Shown: piece by piece, positions 13,658 to 21,081 of the stretch
How the letters are laid out: each line of letters opens with the position of its first letter
Position numbering within the stretch: position 1 is the stretch's first letter
Assembly: GCA_964464635.1 (NCBI GenBank)
Contig: CAYXGT010000026.1
Location: 1-29,428 of the forward strand
From: CAYLMG01 sp964464635
Lineage (GTDB): Bacteria; Planctomycetota; Phycisphaerae; Sedimentisphaerales; Anaerobacaceae
Reading direction: 5' to 3'
Length of the DNA stretch: 29,428 nt
Notes under the pieces: generated by a model
What the model was told of the DNA's origin: nothing
Seen by the model: the letters and a program-made list of their open reading frames with translations, nothing else
The model's database searches: none
Position numbers and translations under genes: made by a program

Positions 13658-15736
13658 ATGAGAGATTTGAAACTGAAGCTGTTAATTATTTGTATGCTTG
13701 TAGGCTGCCTTGTGGCAGCCGGCACGGCGAAGGCAACTGAAAAGGTAACAATCACCGTCTCGGAGGACTCCTGCGTCGGAGATGCTTTCCCCAACAGCAA
13801 TTACGGCGGCTCCACCATGCTCAGTGTCGGCGACGTGTACCAAAATGATCCGATTCAAAGCTGGCGAAGCTATCTGAAGTTTGACCTGTCGAGCATTCCC
13901 CGCAGTACGGTGATGACGCCATCAGGTCGACGTACAGGTACGGTCGTTAGCTCGGCGAGGCTCTATATAGGCAACTCAGGGTCAGGCCCGAGCCCGCCGG
14001 ACATCATCGTGGAAGCTCACTATTGCGACGATGATTCATGGACGGAGTATGGTATTACCTGGAACAACGCACCTGCATATAAGAACAGCTGCACAGACCG
14101 CCATAAGCTGCCGCGAATGCAATCGTGTTGTAATTGCTGGTGCCTCACCGAAGATGCCCAAAAGGCCATGGACGAGGATGGTATCCTTAGTGTGGTCTTC
14201 GATTGTACCGGCGAGGGCTGGGACCACCGCTGGGCCATACTCGACAGCAGGGAAAACAACTGGACTTACGCACCCTACCTCGTAGTCGAGTACGAGGATG
14301 GCGAACGCGCAGACCCCAATGTCAAGTGGGAACAGCTGCCGGCTTTGGAGCCTTATGGAATGGATATTGATATGTCCCAGGTTTCCCTGGCGGACGATTT
14401 CAATTGTACCGAGACCGGCCCCATCGAGGTCATCCGCATCTGGGGTTCATTCTTCAATGATGAGCTGCCGGAAGATGGTTCAGGCAGCCTGTCATTCAGG
14501 TTAAAATTCTTCGATAACATTCCTGCCATGATGCCGGGAGACTGGAGCAAACCCGGAATGGAGCTCTGGAGCCAGGAATTCGGGCCGGGCGAATACACGG
14601 TTCACAAGGTTTACGAAGGCCCTGAAGACTGGTTCGACCCTCTGGCGGGCGTATGGCATAACGACGACCACAACGACGCTTATCAGTACACTTTCTATAT
14701 CGACCCGAGCGAGGCATTCGAGCAGCAAGGCGACCCGTGGAATCCTGTAATTTACTGGCTTGGAGTCGAAGACATCACGCCCCCTGAAGGCTACAAATTC
14801 GGCTGGAAGACAGCGGTATTCCCCTGGTGGGGTGACGATGGCGTCTATCGGGATTGGATGGAAGGATGGCTGCCGTTAACATATCCACCAAACCATGAGT
14901 TCCAGTACGACTCAATCGACCTGGCATTCGCCATTATTGGCCACAGAGAGGCTGGTATGGACCTCGGCGATGCGCCTGACAGTACAAACAGTCATAATGA
15001 GGATATGGAGGCTTACCCCGGAATCCAGGCCAATTATCCAACTGTTTACACGGGTGGTTCACCTCCCTATGGGCCGCTCCACCGGCAGCCTAAGGCAGTC
15101 GCATATCTGGGCAAGGACGTGTCGCTCGAAGTCGAGGCTGATATCGGGCCGGACGAGGACCCGAACAACAATATCGACCCTCCAAACAACGACCCGAACC
15201 AGGACGGCGATGATGACGGCGTTGATACCCCGCTCAATCTGCCACATTGTCGTTGGACAACATTCAAATACGACGTTAATGTTGTTGACACCAGTGTTGA
15301 CCTGTATGTTAATGTCTGGTTTGACTGGAACCGTGACGGTGACTGGGACGACAGCAATGATTGTAATGATTGCAATAATAGTGAAGCCGTAGCTGCACCC
15401 GAATGGGCTGTGCAAAATCAATTGCTTATCAATCTGAATACCGGAATTAATACCATTACCACACCTGCGTTCTTATCGTGGCATCCTGATGACGGCCCGG
15501 AAGAGATATGGATGAGAATCACCCTTTCAGAGAGAGCCTGGAGAGGTGGTGACAATCCTGATATGGTCGGTAACGGCGGCTCAGGACCGCAGAGCGGATA
15601 CGAGTATGGCGAAACGGAAGATTACTACTTCAAGCCCGATACAAGCTGCTCAGAGGACCCCGATTTGAATTGCGACGGCAAAGTTAATTTCGAGGACCTT
15701 GCAATTCTCGCAAATGAGTGGCTAAGAGGCACATAA
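13658..15736 (+). CDS. Secreted DNRLRE / DUF7901-like / GEVED protein with dockerin tail
   Basis: The 692-residue exported protein has a signal peptide at residues 1-26. Residues about 28-215 form a DNRLRE-type jelly roll (DSCVGDAFPNSNYGGSTMLSVG, RSYLKFDLSSIP, GITWNNAP, DAQKAMDEDGILSVVF), a module linked to carbohydrate binding. Residues about 222-435 resemble the planctomycete DUF7901 domain (SLADDFNCTETGPIEVIRIWGSF). Residues about 440-665 hold a GEVED domain, beginning DLGDAPDSTNS and ending YGETEDYYF, with an acidic Ca-binding-like loop. The tail is DLNCDGKVNFEDLAILANEWL. It probably acts in surface or extracellular glycan binding. ATG follows AAGGAGG. No catalytic site is seen. Confidence 0.88.
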   Translation: MRDLKLKLLIICMLVGCLVAAGTAKATEKVTITVSEDSCVGDAFPNSNYGGSTMLSVGDVYQNDPIQSWRSYLKFDLSSIPRSTVMTPSGRRTGTVVSSARLYIGNSGSGPSPPDIIVEAHYCDDDSWTEYGITWNNAPAYKNSCTDRHKLPRMQSCCNCWCLTEDAQKAMDEDGILSVVFDCTGEGWDHRWAILDSRENNWTYAPYLVVEYEDGERADPNVKWEQLPALEPYGMDIDMSQVSLADDFNCTETGPIEVIRIWGSFFNDELPEDGSGSLSFRLKFFDNIPAMMPGDWSKPGMELWSQEFGPGEYTVHKVYEGPEDWFDPLAGVWHNDDHNDAYQYTFYIDPSEAFEQQGDPWNPVIYWLGVEDITPPEGYKFGWKTAVFPWWGDDGVYRDWMEGWLPLTYPPNHEFQYDSIDLAFAIIGHREAGMDLGDAPDSTNSHNEDMEAYPGIQANYPTVYTGGSPPYGPLHRQPKAVAYLGKDVSLEVEADIGPDEDPNNNIDPPNNDPNQDGDDDGVDTPLNLPHCRWTTFKYDVNVVDTSVDLYVNVWFDWNRDGDWDDSNDCNDCNNSEAVAAPEWAVQNQLLINLNTGINTITTPAFLSWHPDDGPEEIWMRITLSERAWRGGDNPDMVGNGGSGPQSGYEYGETEDYYFKPDTSCSEDPDLNCDGKVNFEDLAILANEWLRGT

Positions 15737-15764
15737 TAAATACAGTAGCAGCTATTCGCGAACA

Positions 15765-15798
15765 AAAAGGCTGTGAGTGTTAACTTACAGCCTTTTTT
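15765..15798 (+). terminator. Intrinsic terminator before xseA
   Basis: A 10-bp stem (15765-15774 with 15787-15796) plus three inner pairs, loop TGTTAA, and a T tract. It shares sequence and layout with the terminator at 11171-11204. Confidence 0.88.
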
Positions 15799-15850
15799 AT
15801 TTTGAGCAACTGAATTGCTAAATTCCTAAATAAATTTATAATGCCTGTGT

Positions 15851-17200
15851 ATGGCAAAAAAACAGCCTTCAATCTATACGGTAAGCCAGATTACAACGCT
15901 GATTAAGGTAGCTCTGGAAGAAACACTGCCTTCTAAAATCATCGTCTCAGGCGAAATAAGCGGCTGGAAAATCCACAGCAGCGGCCACTGCTATTTTTCA
16001 CTAAAGGACGAAGGTGCAGTCCTGCCCTGCGTGATGTGGGCAAGCAGCTTTAAAAACGTCAAATTCAAACCTGAAGACGGCCTGGCGGTTCTGGCAAAAG
16101 GTTTCATAGACGTTTACCCGCCGCAGGGAAAATATCAGCTATATGTTGAAAAACTTGAGCCTGCAGGCGTCGGCGCGCTTCAGCTTGCATTCGAGCAGAT
16201 GCGAAAAAGACTCGAAGCCGAGGGCCTTTTCGACGAAAAATACAAAAAGCCCCTGCCGGCTTACCCTGCGCGAATAGGTATCGTAACAAGCGAATCCGGA
16301 GCGGCTGTCCACGATATTACCGACAGTATTCAAAACCGCTGGCCCTGCGCAAAACTTTTCCTTTATCCGGTTCTGGTTCAGGGTGAAGGCGCTGCAGAAG
16401 ATATCGCGGACGCGATAAAGAAAATCAACAGCAGAAACAACAAACTGAAACTCGATATCCTTATCGTCGGAAGAGGCGGCGGCTCGCTCGAGGATTTATG
16501 GGCATTCAACGAAGAGGCTGTTGCCCGCGCAATCTTTGCATCGCAGATTCCGGTCATAAGCGCTGTCGGCCACGAGGTCGATGTCACTATCGCCGACCTC
16601 GTCGCAGATGCCAGGGCATCGACACCGACAAAGGCGGGCGTCATAGCCGTGCCCGACATTACTGAAGTGCTGGCAAATATCAAAGGTTTGGAAAAAAGAC
16701 TTTCACAAAACGCAAAAGCCTCCCTGCAGCTTGCCAAACAGAGCCTGCTGACAATCCTTGCAGGCCATATATTCAAAAATCCTCTGGTTATGGTCCTGAA
16801 CAAGGAGCAGCAGCTCGACGAATTGCATCTGTCACTTATTAGCAGCCTGAAACAATTGCTTGCCGCTGTGAAGGAAAGGCTGCATCTTGCCTTCGAGCAG
16901 ATAAGAAAGCTCGAGCCGCACAGACTTTTGGCTGCCAAAGCAATCGAATTGAATAATCTGCAGAATAGAAACCTTGCCGCTTCTAAAAATATACTCAATA
17001 AACTCAATCTTCAACTGACCGGCTTTGCCGGCAAGCTCACCGCCCTGAACCCGAAATCGGTTCTCAAGCGGGGCTACAGCATAACAACCAGCAAGGCGGG
17101 CAAGGTAATAAAAAAGGCTGACGATATCGAAATAGGCGATATAATGATTACCGAGCTCGCAAAGGAAAATTTGATTGAAAGTAAGGTGACAAAAAAGTAA
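15851..17200 (+). CDS. xseA: Exodeoxyribonuclease VII large subunit
   Basis: The 449-residue product has an N-terminal OB fold (about residues 5-100; ISGWKIHSSGHCYFSLKDEGA, GFIDVYPPQGKYQLYVEKLEPAG) and the XseA catalytic region (IGIVTSESGAAVHDI, VGRGGGSLEDLWAFNEE, SAVGHEVDVTIADLVADARASTPT). A long coiled-coil and the C-terminal NPKSVLKRGYSI segment follow. With XseB it degrades single-stranded DNA into oligonucleotides. The start ATGGCAAAAAAACAG has no clear Shine-Dalgarno; its promoter must lie in the about 50 bp after the preceding terminator. xseB follows after 23 bp. Confidence 0.96.
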   Translation: MAKKQPSIYTVSQITTLIKVALEETLPSKIIVSGEISGWKIHSSGHCYFSLKDEGAVLPCVMWASSFKNVKFKPEDGLAVLAKGFIDVYPPQGKYQLYVEKLEPAGVGALQLAFEQMRKRLEAEGLFDEKYKKPLPAYPARIGIVTSESGAAVHDITDSIQNRWPCAKLFLYPVLVQGEGAAEDIADAIKKINSRNNKLKLDILIVGRGGGSLEDLWAFNEEAVARAIFASQIPVISAVGHEVDVTIADLVADARASTPTKAGVIAVPDITEVLANIKGLEKRLSQNAKASLQLAKQSLLTILAGHIFKNPLVMVLNKEQQLDELHLSLISSLKQLLAAVKERLHLAFEQIRKLEPHRLLAAKAIELNNLQNRNLAASKNILNKLNLQLTGFAGKLTALNPKSVLKRGYSITTSKAGKVIKKADDIEIGDIMITELAKENLIESKVTKK

Positions 17201-17223
17201 AAACGAAAAAGGAAAGACGATTT

Positions 17224-17499
17224 ATGGCTAATAATAAACAGGATAAAGATACAAGCAAACCCGCTTCGCCGCCCGTCTCGCCGAGGACGGCAAGCCGAGG
17301 CGGAAATCGAGGCGAGTTAACGTTCGAGCAGGCGATAAAGCAGCTTACGGAAATCGTCGGCAAAATCGAGCTGGGCGAGATTCCGCTGCAGCAAAGCCTT
17401 GAGCAGTACGAAAAGGGAATGGAGCTGATAAACCACTGCAGGAGCATACTGAAAAAGGCTGAGGAACGGATTGAGAAGATAACGAAAGAAAAGGATTAA
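17224..17499 (+). CDS. xseB: Exodeoxyribonuclease VII small subunit with N-terminal extension
   Basis: Residues about 31-88 are the normal XseB helical hairpin (LTFEQAIKQLTEIVGKIELGEIPLQQSLEQYEKGMELINHC). The partner binds XseA. The first 30 residues (rich in Pro, Ser, Arg, Gly) are not typical of the family, and their DNA holds a GC-rich palindrome (17271-17291), so a repeat element seems to have entered the reading frame at the N terminus. ATG 17224 has GGAAAG upstream. Total 91 residues, versus roughly 60-80 in most XseB proteins. Confidence 0.92.
   Translation: MANNKQDKDTSKPASPPVSPRTASRGGNRGELTFEQAIKQLTEIVGKIELGEIPLQQSLEQYEKGMELINHCRSILKKAEERIEKITKEKD
17271..17291. repeat. GC-rich palindrome within the start of xseB
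   Basis: The arms GCCCGTC and GACGGC flank CTCGCCGAG-like inner symmetry, and GC content is well above the flanks. It looks like a short dispersed palindromic repeat inserted in frame. Confirmation needs a genome-wide search. Confidence 0.45.
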
Positions 17500-17580
17500 A
17501 CGCAGAGAGCGCAAAGAACGCGGATAAAATTAAATTTAAAAATATAACTCTGCGAGCTCAGCGGCCCCTGCGGTAAAAAT
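17500..17580. repeat. Dispersed-type repeat with CGCAGAG/CTCTGCG arms
   Basis: The arms CGCAGAG (17501-17507) and CTCTGCG (17548-17554) flank an AT-rich centre. The following GCTCAGCGGCCCCTGCGGTA resembles the common 'accgcagaggcgcagag' family of intergenic repeats found in many environmental genomes. It directly follows the xseB stop. Confidence 0.45.
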
Positions 17581-17595
17581 CGAAGAGTAATATTC

Positions 17596-17679
17596 GCGAG
17601 CGTGGCGGAACTGGCAGACGCGCAAGGTTTAGGTCCTTGTGTCCTTATGGACGTGTAGGTTCGACTCCTATCGCTCGCA
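17596..17679 (+). tRNA. tRNA-Leu (anticodon UAG)
   Basis: A complete class II tRNA of 84 nt. The acceptor stem is GCGAGCG (17596-17602) with CGCTCGC (17672-17678) and discriminator A. The anticodon stem CAAGG (17623-17627) pairs with CCTTG (17635-17639) around loop TTTAGGT, anticodon TAG at 17630-17632. The variable arm is GTCCTTATGGAC, and the T arm is GTAGG TTCGACT CCTAT. CCA is not encoded. It decodes CUA and probably other CUN leucine codons. Its 3' half is repeated twice downstream, which suggests it is an integration site. Confidence 0.95.
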
Positions 17680-17813
17680 TTGCTTTATTTATAAAGACTT
17701 ATGACAATTATGACAGTTTTACTACCCCCCTGCTGAATACTCTCTGGTGAACTTTCCAGTGAAAAAATTCAATGACTCTTAATCCGCCTGTCAAATTCTG
17801 CATTGTCTTTTGC

Positions 17814-20744
17814 TTATTTGTGAGGGCTATCAACAGCTGGTTTTTCGGCTCTGAAAATTCTTCTCACTATAAATTTAGCGTATTTATTTTCGTAGGTCCG
17901 AACAATATAAGTATGTCCGATTACGCACGGTTTTTTGGTTTTGTAGTAGCCGTCTTCAGCAACTTTTTTAACGGATTCGAAACACACATCCCCTGCATCG
18001 TAGAAGCCGTTTCGTCCCTGGCAATAAAAAACCCGAAATTCCAAATTATTCTGGTCTTGTATCATCTCGATATCCCGCAGCGAACCTGGTTCGTACCCTT
18101 CCACCTCTGCATCCGAGAAATCAATCCCTCCTTCGCCAACAGTCCATTCGATTGTGCCCTTTCGTAAATCTCCATTGGTAAAACTGCTGCTGCCATCTGT
18201 CTGATATACATAGTCGATGATGATGCTGCGCTTTCGGTAAAGTTTCAGCTCTTTTTTCACCGTTTCTCCCGTAGCGGGTGTAAACTTAATGGAATGGTAT
18301 GCACAACCTGATGCTGATGCTACAAGTGAATGCTCGGCTGAAGATAAGCCTTCGAAGGAAAACTCTCCATCCCCGCCCGTAACGTATGACCTGTAAGGCT
18401 GATTACGTATTCCATAGCTGGCAAATGGAAATGAAAGGCTGACTTCTGCCCCCTCAAACGGTTCATTTTGATCATTTACTACTACACCGTTAACCGTTGC
18501 TAAATATTCATCAGATTGCTTCTGCATTGTGAACTGCAGGTATGTTACTTCTCCTTTTAGAATGGCAACGGGTACATCATTAGGTTCGTACCCAAAAGCT
18601 CGAAGAACTAATTTGCCTCTTTGTCCCGCATAATGTGAAGTAAGTATTCTGTCCAGTATGAACCATCCGTTCTCATATATCCTAAAAGGCTTGTCAATAC
18701 CACAACAAAAGTTTACCATTACATCCTTCCCACCGTTGATAGGTGCTTCATCGCTCATTGTGACCCTGCCCGCGATGAATACGCCTCCGTCTGTTTTTAA
18801 TTCCGCGGACCTCTTGTCGAGGACATCTTGAAGGTTAGCCGGGAAATCATCCCGATTGAGCGCCTTATCTAATAATTGATTGAACAAAAACCATAAATCT
18901 TTATCTGCGGTTTCAAGTGAGACATTAAACCTCCCGGCTGCCTGACGAAAGCTGAGAATACCGGATGTATTTTTAAGCCGGTCAATATCATAAGAATCAA
19001 TTTGCTCTGCCGTTCTAACAATAAGTTTATTAAAGTTATTATCTATATAAATGTCTCTTTTTTCCTGCGAAGCCGCCAGCAGCTCGATAGTTGTTTCGAA
19101 CAATGGTATTTCTGAAAGGAGTACCCTGTTTTGACAGTCAAGTATGAAAATACAATTGAGATTTTGTGCAATTTGCATCTTTGTCGGGGGGGCAGAAAGT
19201 TCAAGAGTCTTTAATTCCCCGCTTTTAATGCAATAAGATTCAATGCCTCCTATCTGTCCGTTTCCGGAAACGGCCGATCTTAATAAGTAAGCGCCGTTAT
19301 CAATAAATTCAATATCAATTGTTCTCCTATAGCGGTTTGACGTAAGAAGCTTAACTTTGCTGGTTAAAGTGTAATAACTACCATTGAAACTTTCCTTTTC
19401 CGATTTCAAGTTATCATAAATGAATATCCTTCCGTCATTCGTTCCAAACGCTTCCAGATCACCTTTGTCATTCTTTGTTGTGGCACTTATAATACCACCG
19501 GTACGGCTCATCGCTTCCCCGGAGGTAAATTTAAGAGCTTTTTGTACTGCATAAGGTGCTGTTGATTTTGTCTTTGTTTTAAAATAATTGATTTTTTCGC
19601 TATATGGCCTGAGTTTATCAAGTTCGATTATTTTTCCTTCTGTAAACAGAACATATCTGTATGTCGAGACTGCAGCATCCCTTCCAAAGGGGAATTTCTG
19701 TATAATTTTTCCGGATTTACAATCAATAATTCCTGATTCTCTCTTTGGGCTGGCATAAACTAAATATCTTCCATCTGCGAGAAATCTAACTAAAACATTA
19801 TTATGAGCAGCTCCATGAAACTCATTCACCTTTTGAAGAGTCTCTGTATTGAAAATTTTAATTGATTCATACATACCAACAGCGATAAGATTTTTCTGGG
19901 GAAGGTAGTCGGCATCCCATCCGGTCTCGGGTGCAATTGTTTTTATCTCCTTCATTGTTGATGGGTTTATTATCTTTATATTTCCGTCCATGCCAAGCAT
20001 AAGTTCATTATTCTTCAAGTAACGTATCGGCCTGACGTGCCCTTTTATCGGCACAGTCTTAATTAAAGATAAATCACTGGTATTCAGAAAGTATAAACCG
20101 GGCTCATCGCTATTCTCGTAATATGCAGCAATAGTAGTTTCATCGGGGGAAAAACTCATCTTTATGGGGTATAGCGTTTCCGGTTTTTCTTTTCGGAAAG
20201 AAAAATTCCCGACAATTTTCTCTGATTCAATATCAATCAGTTCCATATTTCCTATATTATCTGACAAAACAGCGTATTTTCCATTTGCAGAGGCATTTAT
20301 ATCAAAAGGTCTTGTTGTGCTTTCACGAATAGAAACGCTTTTGGTTTCAAATGTGATAAGGTCAAGCCTTATAATATTATTGCCATTTCGATAAAAAACA
20401 AATTGTTGGTTATCAGAAACGGCACAAGGCCCACGTGTATAACGTGGCTCTATATATTCGACATAAGGAAAATCCCTGTGCATCATATCCATAGCTTTGA
20501 CTTTTAATTGTGGGATGCCAGGGTCTGATTCAAAGGCGGCAGCCAAATAGACTTTCCCAAGATTATTTTGTCCTTTCAAAAAGGAAAGTTCGGCTTTTGC
20601 GAGAAAAGCCTGCCCAAGAGCACATCTAAAGGAATTGGAATCAGGTGATGCCATAATGTCGTCTATGCAAAAAGATATAATTGAAAGAGATGCAGCTAAA
20701 AAAACCACGATTGTATTATTGATTGGCCTGTTATCCCGTTTCAT
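17814..20744 (-). CDS. AT-rich exported beta-propeller protein with carboxypeptidase-regulatory-like domain
   Basis: The 976-residue protein has an N-terminal hydrophobic export segment (NNTIVVFLAASLSIISFC). Residues about 95-430 contain repeated WD40/YVTN-like blades with phrases such as 'DxxTFETKSVSI', 'FSPDETTIAAYY' and 'IKIFNTETLQKV'; weaker propeller-like strands continue to about 600. Around residues 750-840 lies a carboxypeptidase-regulatory-like beta-sandwich (GVVVNDQNEPFEGAEVSLSF...GEFSFEGLSSAEHSLVA). No catalytic site is seen. ATG 20744 has GGAGG 8 nt upstream and is preferred to ATG 20759, which overlaps that ribosome site. It is visibly more AT-rich than its neighbours and lies between two tRNA-Leu 3' copies, so horizontal acquisition is likely. 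Confidence 0.8.
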   Translation of the reverse strand: MKRDNRPINNTIVVFLAASLSIISFCIDDIMASPDSNSFRCALGQAFLAKAELSFLKGQNNLGKVYLAAAFESDPGIPQLKVKAMDMMHRDFPYVEYIEPRYTRGPCAVSDNQQFVFYRNGNNIIRLDLITFETKSVSIRESTTRPFDINASANGKYAVLSDNIGNMELIDIESEKIVGNFSFRKEKPETLYPIKMSFSPDETTIAAYYENSDEPGLYFLNTSDLSLIKTVPIKGHVRPIRYLKNNELMLGMDGNIKIINPSTMKEIKTIAPETGWDADYLPQKNLIAVGMYESIKIFNTETLQKVNEFHGAAHNNVLVRFLADGRYLVYASPKRESGIIDCKSGKIIQKFPFGRDAAVSTYRYVLFTEGKIIELDKLRPYSEKINYFKTKTKSTAPYAVQKALKFTSGEAMSRTGGIISATTKNDKGDLEAFGTNDGRIFIYDNLKSEKESFNGSYYTLTSKVKLLTSNRYRRTIDIEFIDNGAYLLRSAVSGNGQIGGIESYCIKSGELKTLELSAPPTKMQIAQNLNCIFILDCQNRVLLSEIPLFETTIELLAASQEKRDIYIDNNFNKLIVRTAEQIDSYDIDRLKNTSGILSFRQAAGRFNVSLETADKDLWFLFNQLLDKALNRDDFPANLQDVLDKRSAELKTDGGVFIAGRVTMSDEAPINGGKDVMVNFCCGIDKPFRIYENGWFILDRILTSHYAGQRGKLVLRAFGYEPNDVPVAILKGEVTYLQFTMQKQSDEYLATVNGVVVNDQNEPFEGAEVSLSFPFASYGIRNQPYRSYVTGGDGEFSFEGLSSAEHSLVASASGCAYHSIKFTPATGETVKKELKLYRKRSIIIDYVYQTDGSSSFTNGDLRKGTIEWTVGEGGIDFSDAEVEGYEPGSLRDIEMIQDQNNLEFRVFYCQGRNGFYDAGDVCFESVKKVAEDGYYKTKKPCVIGHTYIVRTYENKYAKFIVRRIFRAEKPAVDSPHK

Positions 20745-20960
20745 TATTAAATCCTCCATTCACATCTTATATATTAGGAAAGGTGGTATATTCCATATTT
20801 ATACCGAAATATTGCAAACAAGTCAAGTCTTTATTTTATCAAAGTAATATTCAAATATAGTAAGATATAATTATTGTCTGCTAAAGCCTGATATACCTGT
20901 CTCTAACTATCCCCCTAAAATAAATTTGCAAAGTGAAAACAATTTCTATATATTTAGTAG
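20745..20960. promoter_or_regulatory. Upstream region of the beta-propeller gene and fucosidase leader
   Basis: AT-rich, no gene. A TATAAT on the plus strand at 20866-20871 could be a -10 element for the fucosidase, but no good -35 stands at the right distance. Minus-strand promoter elements for the beta-propeller gene are not clear. Confidence 0.3.
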
Positions 20961-21046
20961 GCGACTGATTTAGTCTGGTCTCCCGGAAGGCAGGTTTAAA
21001 CTCTAATTTCCTTAGGGAAGTGTAGGTTCGACTCCTATCGCTCGCA
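20961..21046 (+). repeat. Partial copy of tRNA-Leu (3' end), possible attachment site
   Basis: GTGTAGGTTCGACTCCTATC plus CGCTCGCA (21020-21046) is identical to 27 nt of the tRNA-Leu 3' end (17653-17679). Similarity continues upstream through the variable arm (TCCTTAGGGAA versus TCCTTATGGAC). Starting at GCGA (20961) the segment is 86 nt, close to a whole tRNA, but D and anticodon arms do not fold convincingly, so it is not called a functional tRNA. Confidence 0.7.
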
Positions 21047-21081
21047 GTCGCTCTGAAATGGATGTTTTAAGGAAATACACA

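Noticed and set aside
17772..18167. 131-codon plus-strand frame after tRNA-Leu
   Set aside because: It is antisense to the C-terminal part of the beta-propeller gene and has no ribosome site.
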